Shown: positions 1-3,989, counted from the first letter of the stretch. The stretch: DNA of 5,237 nt from Micavibrio aeruginosavorus (GCA_003240795.1 QFNK01000150.1:1-5237); one strand, 5' to 3'. Translations and numbers: made by a program. The notes: generated by a model from the sequence alone, not told the origin.

Positions 1-125
1 GTTAATGAATTGTTAATAGCAAGAATGGCGGGAAAAAGGCAAATGGAATCTTTTACCGTATTGTTTTTATTCACAAATTAACCAATCGCCATTTTTCGCC
101 TTAATTGCAAAATCGTGAATCGGGC
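1..125. other. AT-rich intergenic DNA beyond the capsid-unit terminator
   Basis: No convincing reading frame is visible. The stretch is clearly richer in A+T than the structural genes and contains GTTAAT twice (1-6 and 12-17). It lies beyond the terminator of the capsid unit, so it probably holds the promoter region of the next minus-strand phage gene to the left, but no clear -35/-10 pair could be assigned. The 115 bases between the terminator and the 79-residue gene (162-276) are also without a gene and show only a short inverted repeat, GCGCGTT at 206-212 against AACGCGC at 225-231. Confidence 0.4.
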
Positions 126-161
126 AAAAAACCGCCCTTCCCGCCTCTGCGGAAAGGGCGG
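126..161 (-). terminator. Intrinsic terminator of the capsid transcription unit
   Basis: CCGCCCTT (132-139) pairs with AAGGGCGG (154-161). An inner CCGC/GCGG pair (141-144 with 149-152) closes a CTCT loop, with one mismatch between the two helices. Read on the minus strand, the G+C-rich hairpin is followed directly by six T (131-126). This is a textbook Rho-independent terminator for leftward transcription, lying about 115 bases after the stop of the 79-residue gene. It should end the capsid/79-residue transcript. Confidence 0.85.
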
Positions 162-276
162 CCTTTGATCGCCGTCAGGGGACAGGCAAACCGGCTTTGG
201 CGAGCGGCGCGTTCTGAAGGAAGGAAACGCGCGTTAGGGTATGCTCAAGCCGGGCCGCGTGACATTGGCTGGGGTC

Positions 277-516
277 TTATGAATAGACCGCCACGCCGAC
301 CGTGCCGCCGGAATTCGCCGTGACGATGTAAAACTTCGTCGATGGCGTGCCGCCCGTGCTGACATTGGCGATGATCAGGTCGCCGACATGCATCATGTCC
401 GCCGCCTGATTGAAATATCCTGCGCCCGTTACGGCCGCATCGACCGTTTTGTAGTGCCACAGGGTAAAGTTGTTGGCATATGCCAATACGCTCAGGTCCG
501 ATAATTTCAGGGCCAT
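277..516 (-). CDS. Small phage protein downstream of capsid, possible head decoration protein (79 aa)
   Basis: This 79-residue protein starts MALKLSDLSVLAYANNFTLW. It has no membrane segment or signal peptide and is rich in small and beta-prone residues, with a Gly/Thr/Ser-rich C-terminal half (VGDLIIANVSTGGTP, then TANSGGTVGVAVYS). From memory, short proteins of this look directly follow the capsid gene in alphaproteobacterial prophages. Their function is not established to my knowledge. The start is supported by an AGGAG ribosome binding site on the minus strand at about 523-528. It lies 25 bases behind the capsid stop and should share its mRNA. Position, size and composition fit a head decoration or stabilising protein, but that role is inference; a head-completion protein is another possibility. 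Confidence 0.75.
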   Translation of the reverse strand: MALKLSDLSVLAYANNFTLWHYKTVDAAVTGAGYFNQAADMMHVGDLIIANVSTGGTPSTKFYIVTANSGGTVGVAVYS

Positions 517-541
517 GAATTTTCTCCTCTTCTATTCTCGA

Positions 542-1378
542 TTAATCCGGCGTTTCGTCGCACTTGATGACCACGACACCGTCGGCGTCGATCAGGGCAG
601 CGCCCTGGCTCATCATGTTGTTGACGAAGTGCGCGGCACGGTCGCCGTGCCACGTGATGTCGGACTGCACATCCGAACCCGACGCATGGCCCACCGCCGT
701 CTTGTGATAGAAGAAGCAGGAGCGGATATCGTTTCCGTCAACCGGCAGGCCGGAATGCGGGATCCACAGCGTGCCCAGCCACATCTTCGCCTGCGTCAGC
801 GACGATGCGTAGGGAAGGCTCGCCGCGCCGACATATTCCGCGCTGGAGAATTCAGGGATGGACAGCAGGTCGCTCCACTGCTTCCAGCCGATGACCGCAT
901 AGCGCTGGGAATCATCCGGAATATCCTTTTCGCCGAACGTCTCGAACGCCTCCAGCACCTTTGCCTTGGTCAAACCGGTGTTCGCGTCACCGACGACGTT
1001 CGTTGCCGCCGTCGCCAAAGCCGCGATGATCATCTCGTCCGTTTTGCGGCCGAGGGCATAGGCACCCGCATTTGCGATCACCTGACGCTCCGGGATGTTC
1101 GTCTTCAATTCCTGCAGACGGTCGACCCAGTCGCCGGCGTAATAATCCTGCAACGTGCATTCGACATTCGTATGGGCCAGGTTCATCACCGGCACCATGC
1201 CGTGCGTGGATTTTGTGGAGGCCGTGCCCTTCCCCACTTTCTGGAAGACCGTGGATGCGCCGCGGACATTGTTGGAGGAACGGACCGTGTTCTTGAGTTT
1301 CGATCCTTGTCGTTGATAGGCCTCATGCACTTCGCGTTCGAACTGCTTGATGAAGGCCTGATCGATGGTTGTGGCCAT
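542..1378 (-). CDS. Major capsid protein (278 aa)
   Basis: The protein forms the phage head shell. It resembles, from memory, the capsid proteins of alphaproteobacterial podovirus-like prophages: an N-terminal helical stretch with QFEREVHEAYQRQGSKL (about residues 12-28), a central YYAGDWVDRLQELKTNIPERQ (79-99) followed by ANAGAYALGRKTDEMIIAAL, then PDDSQRYAVIGWKQWSDLL, and a C-terminal DITWHGDRAAHFVNNMMSQGA (240-260) with a final LIDADGVVVIKCDE. At 278 residues it appears full length. The ATG start has AAAAGG about 9 bases upstream (1393-1388). There is no signal peptide, as expected for a cytoplasmic assembly protein. It is probably HK97-fold, which is family inference. Unusually, the gene is separated from its scaffold gene by about 2 kb and has its own leader with promoter and terminator signals. 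Confidence 0.9.
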   Translation of the reverse strand: MATTIDQAFIKQFEREVHEAYQRQGSKLKNTVRSSNNVRGASTVFQKVGKGTASTKSTHGMVPVMNLAHTNVECTLQDYYAGDWVDRLQELKTNIPERQVIANAGAYALGRKTDEMIIAALATAATNVVGDANTGLTKAKVLEAFETFGEKDIPDDSQRYAVIGWKQWSDLLSIPEFSSAEYVGAASLPYASSLTQAKMWLGTLWIPHSGLPVDGNDIRSCFFYHKTAVGHASGSDVQSDITWHGDRAAHFVNNMMSQGAALIDADGVVVIKCDETPD

Positions 1379-1384
1379 GATAAG

Positions 1385-1435
1385 CTACCTTTTGTTTGTT
1401 GTTGCTGTGATATCCGGCCGCAGCGGTTGTCGCAT
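1385..1435 (-). CDS. Possible 16-residue leader peptide before the capsid gene
   Basis: A short frame, MRQPLRPDITATTNKR, begins with ATG six bases after a good AAAGGG ribosome binding site (1447-1442). It ends with TAG (1387-1385) six bases before the capsid ATG. The stop therefore adjoins the capsid ribosome binding site AAAAGG, an arrangement that could couple capsid translation to the leader. No homologue is recognised and a frame this short can arise by chance. An overlapping alternative frame runs into the capsid gene out of phase and is not believed. Confidence 0.25.
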   Translation of the reverse strand: MRQPLRPDITATTNKR

Positions 1436-1519
1436 GGCGGGCCCTTTGGGAATTCTGGCGCCGGTCGGGCATGGCGGCGATCCTTCGGCGTTAACCAGAA
1501 TCGTTTTCGCGATGCCAAG

Positions 1520-1567
1520 AAAAAACGCCCGGCTTACGGCTTTTGAAAAGCGCGCAATACGGGCGTT
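1520..1567 (-). terminator. Intrinsic terminator or attenuator in the capsid leader
   Basis: AACGCCCG (1524-1531) pairs perfectly with CGGGCGTT (1560-1567). The 28-base interior contains a second perfect hairpin, GCTTTT-G-AAAAGC (1539-1551). On the minus strand the outer stem is followed by TTTTTT (1525-1520), the signature of an intrinsic terminator. The proposed start of the promoter at 1577-1605 is near 1570, so the hairpin would occupy almost the entire first 50 nucleotides of the RNA. It could be an attenuator for capsid, the end of a roughly 51-nucleotide small RNA, or a stop for transcription arriving from the right. Confidence 0.65.
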
Positions 1568-1576
1568 GATAAATTC

Positions 1577-1605
1577 AATATAGGAATTATATCCTATAAT
1601 GTCAA
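1577..1605 (-). promoter_or_regulatory. Near-consensus sigma-70-type promoter upstream of capsid
   Basis: On the minus strand TTGACA (1605-1600) is followed after exactly 17 bases by TATATT (1582-1577). That is a perfect -35 and a 5-of-6 -10 at ideal spacing. The expected RNA start is near 1570, about 190 bases before the capsid start codon. The spacer is almost filled by an inverted repeat that overlaps the -10 box, so the promoter looks repressible. The terminator hairpin begins about three bases after the expected start. Confidence 0.6.
1579..1598. promoter_or_regulatory. Palindromic operator-like site in the promoter spacer
   Basis: TATAGGA (1579-1585) and TCCTATA (1592-1598) form perfect 7-base arms around 6 bases. 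The site sits between the -35 and -10 boxes of the minus-strand promoter and overlaps its -10. A dimeric repressor bound here would block RNA polymerase. From memory, similar TATAGGA/TCCTATA palindromes occur at promoters autoregulated by Xre-type antitoxins of the HigA kind; no such gene lies in this window. The plus strand also reads TATAAT at 1595-1600, but no good -35 accompanies it. Confidence 0.5.
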
Positions 1606-1623
1606 GTTTTATTTACGGTGCGG

Positions 1624-1651
1624 TTGAAATTTCTTCCTTTAAAAATATGTT
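1624..1651 (+). promoter_or_regulatory. Weak candidate promoter for the PilZ gene
   Basis: TTGAAA (1624-1629) and TATGTT (1646-1651) are separated by 16 bases in an AT-rich stretch. They would give an RNA start near 1658, about 48 bases before the PilZ start codon. The match is only moderate and no other signal supports it, but the gene needs a plus-strand promoter somewhere in 1600-1700. Confidence 0.3.
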
Positions 1652-1705
1652 TCCGATAATATCGCCGCAAGCCGTATAAGGCACCTATGGGAACCGGAGC
1701 ATAAA

Positions 1706-2068
1706 ATGTTTGCAAAATACACAGAAGACAGCGAAGCAAGCCGCCGCGCGAGCCCGCGCCGCGCTGCCGACAACTGCATCACCATGATCGATGGCAAGGC
1801 CTACCCCGTTCACAACTGGAGCGATGGCGGCATGCTGATCCAGGCGGATGAGCGCATGTTCAGCATGGCAGCCCCCGTCGAACTCACGATGAAATTCCGC
1901 GTCAGCGGCAATATCGTCGATATCGCCCACCGTGGCCGCGTTATCCGCAAGACACGCGACCGTCTGGCCATTCAATTCGAACCGCTGACACGCGATGTCG
2001 CCAGCCGCTTCAAACAAGTGGTCGATGATTTCGTCACGCGCGAGTTCATGGAATCACAGATGGCTTAA
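1706..2068 (+). CDS. PilZ-domain protein, probable cyclic-di-GMP binder (120 aa)
   Basis: This is a single-domain PilZ protein. The N-terminal RRASPR (residues 13-18) supplies the RxxxR motif and NWSDGG (37-42) supplies the (D/N)xSxxG motif. In this family these are the two elements that bind cyclic-di-GMP. The rest fits the PilZ beta-barrel (GRVIRKTRDRLAIQFEPL) followed by a C-terminal helix. There is no signal peptide or membrane segment, so it is cytoplasmic. The ATG is preceded by CGGAGC about 8 bases upstream (1694-1699). It lies opposite to the phage operon and has its own terminator, so it looks like independently expressed cargo. Its target is unknown; PilZ proteins commonly act on motility, exopolysaccharide or attachment, so alteration of host surface behaviour is a plausible role. 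Its last seven codons, stop included, are duplicated at 2893-2913. Confidence 0.88.
   Translation: MFAKYTEDSEASRRASPRRAADNCITMIDGKAYPVHNWSDGGMLIQADERMFSMAAPVELTMKFRVSGNIVDIAHRGRVIRKTRDRLAIQFEPLTRDVASRFKQVVDDFVTREFMESQMA
2048..2068 (+). repeat. Direct repeat, copy 1 (3' end of PilZ gene)
   Basis: These 21 bases encode the last residues MESQMA and the TAA stop of the PilZ gene. They match 2893-2913 at 20 of 21 positions; the only difference is A at 2056 against G at 2901. Similarity continues loosely after the repeat (AACAGCC against ACAAGCC). Such a match is not expected by chance in 5 kb. It is either an attachment-site-like duplication or the scar of a duplicated PilZ gene. Confidence 0.8.
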
Positions 2069-2091
2069 ACAGCCAGCATACGCTATGATCC

Positions 2092-2118
2092 AAGTCCGGC
2101 TTCAAGCCGGACTTTTTT
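2092..2118 (+). terminator. Intrinsic terminator of the PilZ gene
   Basis: AAGTCCGGC (2092-2100) pairs with GCCGGACTT (2106-2114) around a TTCAA loop and is followed by six T (2113-2118). It lies 24 bases after the PilZ stop and should end its transcript. It also lies only 12 bases before the start codon of the next plus-strand gene, which would then depend on read-through or on a promoter not visible here. Confidence 0.88.
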
Positions 2119-2130
2119 ACTTGGAACACT

Positions 2131-2526
2131 ATGATCGGCCCTCATCAAGACAAAGAATTGGAACTTATGCTTTCAGGCCAAAAACATCTGGCTCTTTTTT
2201 ATGATTCCGTCATTCCGGATCAACTTATTTCAGAAGAAATTATTCCGGAGAAGGCTTTTGCGCCTTATGTTTTTAACGGGACTCTCAGGCGCTTTAGCAA
2301 AATATTCCATTCTGCAAAAATACCCAACCCTATTCAATATGTCTGCTTTACCTCCGCAAACAATGAATGGAGAGCAAGTGCTTTTTTCTGGTTTCATGAA
2401 GAATGCCTCAACGGCAACCGTCCTTTTGATAGCGCGTATGAATATTTTGTCGGGCGTCTACTAGATTATAGAGAAGAAGATATTCAAGATTACCTATCGC
2501 ATCTTGACGGTGCAATCGGGACATAA
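2131..2526 (+). CDS. Unrecognised hypothetical protein (131 aa)
   Basis: The protein begins MIGPHQDKELELMLSGQKHL and continues with EEIIPEKAFAPYV (35-47), a middle section IQYVCFTSANNEWRASAFFWF (68-88) and a C-terminal GRLLDYREEDIQDYL (108-122). It is soluble, acidic in places, and has no signal peptide or membrane helix. I recall similar short proteins of unknown function in alphaproteobacteria that share the II-P-x-x-FxPYV and LLxYxxxDIxxYL pieces, but cannot name a family. The start is preceded only by a weak GGAA (2123-2126); an alternative ATG at 2167 is possible. Base composition is clearly more A+T-rich than the phage structural genes, suggesting separate acquisition. Its 3' end overlaps the convergent peptidoglycan-binding gene. 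Confidence 0.65.
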   Translation: MIGPHQDKELELMLSGQKHLALFYDSVIPDQLISEEIIPEKAFAPYVFNGTLRRFSKIFHSAKIPNPIQYVCFTSANNEWRASAFFWFHEECLNGNRPFDSAYEYFVGRLLDYREEDIQDYLSHLDGAIGT

Positions 2527-2848
2527 ATCTCCCATTGATCCTCCGTGAGGTTGCACCACATCTGGGGCAGCGCATGATAGGCCCCTGAACTCCCGGCATA
2601 TGAGGTTGGTCTTTGTCATTTAACGCTTTGATTGTCTGTCCGTTTGGTGAAATGACACCATCTATTTTTAAATTATTATCTTTTTGAAATGCCTTTATCG
2701 CAATAAAGAGCCTAGTATCCGGGTAAGGTGTCAGGCCGTAGTCCGGAACTTTATAATACCCTTTATCCTGTAGGATCTTTTTAACTTTAAAGACATCTTC
2801 AAGATTCATATTGTAATCCGCACCGAGCGGATCTTTGATGGTAATCAT
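2408..2848 (-). CDS. Peptidoglycan-binding-domain protein with frameshifted zinc ribbon (146 aa as read)
   Basis: Residues about 15-77 resemble a peptidoglycan-binding domain: LEDVFKVKKILQDKGYY, then the typical TPYPDTRLFIAIKAFQ and LKIDGVISPNGQT. This fold binds cell wall, although this copy lacks a signal peptide, so it would need cell lysis or another route to reach the wall. After IMRCPRCGA (91-99) the frame reads into an atypical tail. Skipping one base at 2551-2552 gives instead PHGGSMGDLCPDCTVKMR and a TAG at 2496-2494, completing a CPRC...CPDC zinc ribbon in a 117-residue protein. I therefore think the original gene was 2494-2848 and the present 3' third is frameshifted, or that a base is miscalled. 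The ATG has only a weak AAGAAG upstream (2858-2853), and an intrinsic terminator lies just beyond. It is AT-rich and convergent with the 131-residue gene. Confidence 0.65.
   Translation of the reverse strand: MITIKDPLGADYNMNLEDVFKVKKILQDKGYYKVPDYGLTPYPDTRLFIAIKAFQKDNNLKIDGVISPNGQTIKALNDKDQPHMPGVQGPIMRCPRCGATSRRINGRFMSRLHRQDAIGNLEYLLLYNLVDARQNIHTRYQKDGCR
2551..2552 (-). other. Probable one-base frameshift in the peptidoglycan-binding gene
   Basis: On the minus strand the codons run GGT GCA, then an extra A, then CCT CAC GGA GGA. Removing one of the two adjacent A residues (T on the plus strand at 2551-2552) restores a frame that places CPDC after CPRC and ends within 20 codons. No slippery heptamer is visible, so a mutation or sequencing error is more likely than programmed frameshifting. 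Confidence 0.55.
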
Positions 2849-2863
2849 CTTATCTTCTTAAAT

Positions 2864-2888
2864 AAAAAAAACCGCGTAATGAACGCGG
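2864..2888 (-). terminator. Intrinsic terminator just upstream of the peptidoglycan-binding gene
   Basis: CCGCGT (2872-2877) pairs with ACGCGG (2883-2888) around a 5-base loop. On the minus strand the hairpin is followed by eight T (2871-2864). It would stop leftward transcription about 15 bases before the start codon of the peptidoglycan-binding gene. It may be a leftover from a lost minus-strand gene or a barrier protecting the cassette from transcription arriving from the right. Confidence 0.75.
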
Positions 2889-2892
2889 GGTA

Positions 2893-2913
2893 ATGGAATC
2901 GCAGATGGCTTAA
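2893..2913 (+). repeat. Direct repeat, copy 2 (PilZ 3'-end remnant)
   Basis: This is the second copy of the 21-base repeat, with one mismatch to 2048-2068. It still reads MESQMA-stop on the plus strand, but no PilZ gene body precedes it. It is followed, as copy 1 is, by a plus-strand intrinsic terminator. This copy may therefore mark the original 3' end of a PilZ gene, with the intervening segment inserted later or a second PilZ gene deleted. Confidence 0.78.
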
Positions 2914-2931
2914 CAAGCCTTCTGGTTTAAA

Positions 2932-2967
2932 AGAAAAGCCCTTCTTTCGAAGGGCTTTTCTTTTTTC
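2932..2967. terminator. Strong bidirectional intrinsic terminator
   Basis: AGAAAAGCCCTTC (2932-2944) pairs perfectly with GAAGGGCTTTTCT (2949-2961), a 13-base-pair stem with a TTTC loop. On the plus strand it is followed by a T-rich run (2961-2966). On the minus strand the distal part of the stem and the next bases also give a run of T. It lies 10 bases after the stop of the 65-residue minus-strand gene and is probably its terminator. It could equally end a former plus-strand PilZ gene at repeat copy 2. Confidence 0.85.
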
Positions 2968-2971
2968 TCTC

Positions 2972-3169
2972 TTAAAGCTCCAAACGCACTTCTATTGGCT
3001 GCGTTGCGCTTTTTTCTATTCTGTCATGGCTCAGCATATATGGCTTGCGCTCTTGTTCATCAAGCGGCAGATGGATTTCTGCATAGCCGCTATTCACGAA
3101 CGTCCAGCGTAAACCGAAGCCTTCCGTTACTTTTGCAAAATTGACGGAAATGACATTGGCAACAGACAT
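2972..3169 (-). CDS. Unrecognised small protein, autonomous moron-like gene (65 aa)
   Basis: I choose the ATG at 3169 because AAAGGTG (3182-3176) lies at good distance upstream. A longer frame opening at 3232 adds 21 residues without a ribosome binding site of similar quality. The protein, MSVANVISVNFAKVTEGFGL..., is short, soluble and probably beta-rich, with an acidic middle (HLPLDEQERKPY) and end (IEVRLEL). I recognise no family. Residues 12-18, AKVTEGF, are identical to a piece near the C-terminus of the scaffold protein encoded just upstream. The gene has its own promoter candidate (3257-3285) and terminator (2932-2961), the arrangement called a moron. Its role is unknown. Confidence 0.6.
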   Translation of the reverse strand: MSVANVISVNFAKVTEGFGLRWTFVNSGYAEIHLPLDEQERKPYMLSHDRIEKSATQPIEVRLEL

Positions 3170-3193
3170 AGTATACACCTTTATGTGGTTTTT

Positions 3194-3212
3194 TATGCGC
3201 GGTGGTATGCGC
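3194..3212. repeat. Short direct repeat in the leader of the 65-residue gene
   Basis: TATGCGC occurs twice (3194-3200 and 3206-3212) with a 12-base period, between the promoter candidate and the ribosome binding site. It could be a protein-binding site in the leader, but the repeat is short and may be chance. Confidence 0.25.
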
Positions 3213-3256
3213 CCAACTTGGCGAATATGCAAGATATTCTTTTAAAAAAATTGTGG

Positions 3257-3285
3257 TTTAGAAAACACGAAGATAACCATGTCAA
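3257..3285 (-). promoter_or_regulatory. Promoter candidate for the 65-residue gene
   Basis: On the minus strand TTGACA (3285-3280) is followed after 17 bases by TCTAAA (3262-3257), a perfect -35 with a 4-of-6 -10. The surrounding DNA is AT-rich. The start would be near 3250, giving a leader of about 80 bases to the ATG at 3169. It sits directly behind the hairpin that follows the scaffold gene, so the small gene would be transcribed on its own. Confidence 0.5.
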
Positions 3286-3303
3286 AAGTTTGAAAATATG
3301 GAA

Positions 3304-3328
3304 ACGGCGGGACATTTTGGCCCGCCGT
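3304..3328 (-). terminator. Terminator-like hairpin after the scaffold gene
   Basis: ACGGCGGG (3304-3311) pairs perfectly with CCCGCCGT (3321-3328) around a 9-base loop, starting six bases after the scaffold stop. The minus-strand continuation, TTTCCATATTTTC, is only moderately T-rich, so termination may be partial and some transcripts could run on. It marks the right boundary of the accessory block. Confidence 0.6.
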
Positions 3329-3334
3329 CCAATA

Positions 3335-3970
3335 TTAACGATTGCTGTATAGTTTCTGAAATCCTTCCGTTACCTTCGCGATGAAGGACGGATCCTGATC
3401 CCGCCAGTATTTCGGGTCGCGCATCAGGGATTGCAGCTCCAGCTCACCCGAAGCCCCACCCCGCACCGCCTGCGCGCGGGTAAGTTCGGGCTCCGCCCCT
3501 TTCATCATGCGGTGGAGCGCCATGACGCCTTCATAAGAGCTTGAAAGCGTTTCCAGCACATCGGCGGGCAACGCCTTCTGGCCGAAGGCGAGAAGCTGGC
3601 GCGAGATTTCCTGCCATTTTTCCTCCCCGCCGAAATGCTTCACCAGATTTTCTATTTCCGCGTCCGCCCGGTGGTCGGCGGCGATCTGGAACACCAGCGG
3701 CACCATCTTTTCCGCCGCAAGGTCATAAACGACCTGCACCTGCTCGTTCGTGAAACCTTTTTCGTGCAGGCGGCGGTTCAAATCCGCATCGACGCCGAAA
3801 TAGCCGTGGTCGCAGTTGATGCAATAATCTTCCGGCGATTTGGGCGCGGACGGCTGGCGCGACAATCGTTTTTCCAGCTCGGCGTAGGATGTCAGAAGCG
3901 ATTCCGTTTTCAGCTCCCCCGTCGCCGGGTCTTTGAATTTCTCTGGAATGGTGATGTTGGTCTGTGTCAT
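3335..3970 (-). CDS. T7-type capsid assembly (scaffold) protein (211 aa)
   Basis: The protein probably directs procapsid assembly and leaves before DNA packaging, as T7-type scaffolds do. The N-terminus carries IPEKFKDPATGELKTESLLTSYAELEKRL (8-36), a typical start for this family as I recall it. The middle is helical and charged. The C-terminus LMRDPKYWRDQDPSFIAKV...LYSNR (182-211) looks like the usual capsid-interacting tail. A CINC pair (50-53) is present but no full zinc site. Start choice is firm: AAAGGAG (3983-3977) lies six bases before the ATG. It lies 19 bases behind the Bbp19-like gene, in the usual position between portal and capsid. The capsid gene, however, does not follow directly; about 2 kb of accessory DNA intervenes. 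Confidence 0.82.
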   Translation of the reverse strand: MTQTNITIPEKFKDPATGELKTESLLTSYAELEKRLSRQPSAPKSPEDYCINCDHGYFGVDADLNRRLHEKGFTNEQVQVVYDLAAEKMVPLVFQIAADHRADAEIENLVKHFGGEEKWQEISRQLLAFGQKALPADVLETLSSSYEGVMALHRMMKGAEPELTRAQAVRGGASGELELQSLMRDPKYWRDQDPSFIAKVTEGFQKLYSNR

Positions 3971-3989
3971 AGATATCTCCTTTTAAAAA

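Noticed and set aside
105..323. Plus-strand frame of 72 residues across the left terminator
   Set aside because: It runs through an intrinsic terminator and the end of the 79-residue gene, has no ribosome binding site, and is rich in Arg and Pro as chance frames in G+C-rich DNA are.
1186..1518. Minus-strand frame of about 110 residues running through the capsid leader into the capsid gene
   Set aside because: It needs a TTG start, is in the wrong phase for the capsid protein, and has a basic, Ser/Arg-rich nonsense composition.
470..1546. Long plus-strand open frame of about 358 residues opposite the capsid gene
   Set aside because: It covers the capsid gene antisense, has an Arg/His-rich composition with no recognisable domain, and the minus-strand frame is clearly the real protein.
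1685..2017. Minus-strand frame of about 110 residues opposite the PilZ gene
   Set aside because: The plus-strand frame carries both PilZ motifs and a ribosome binding site; the antisense frame has neither.
2084..2089. TATGAT as a -10 box for the 131-residue gene
   Set aside because: The -35 region at suitable distance (TGGCTT) is poor, and the RNA would start inside the terminator hairpin at 2092-2118.
2541..2560. Programmed ribosomal frameshifting in the peptidoglycan-binding gene
   Set aside because: No slippery heptamer or obvious downstream pseudoknot accompanies the shift point; a mutation or base-calling error explains it more simply.
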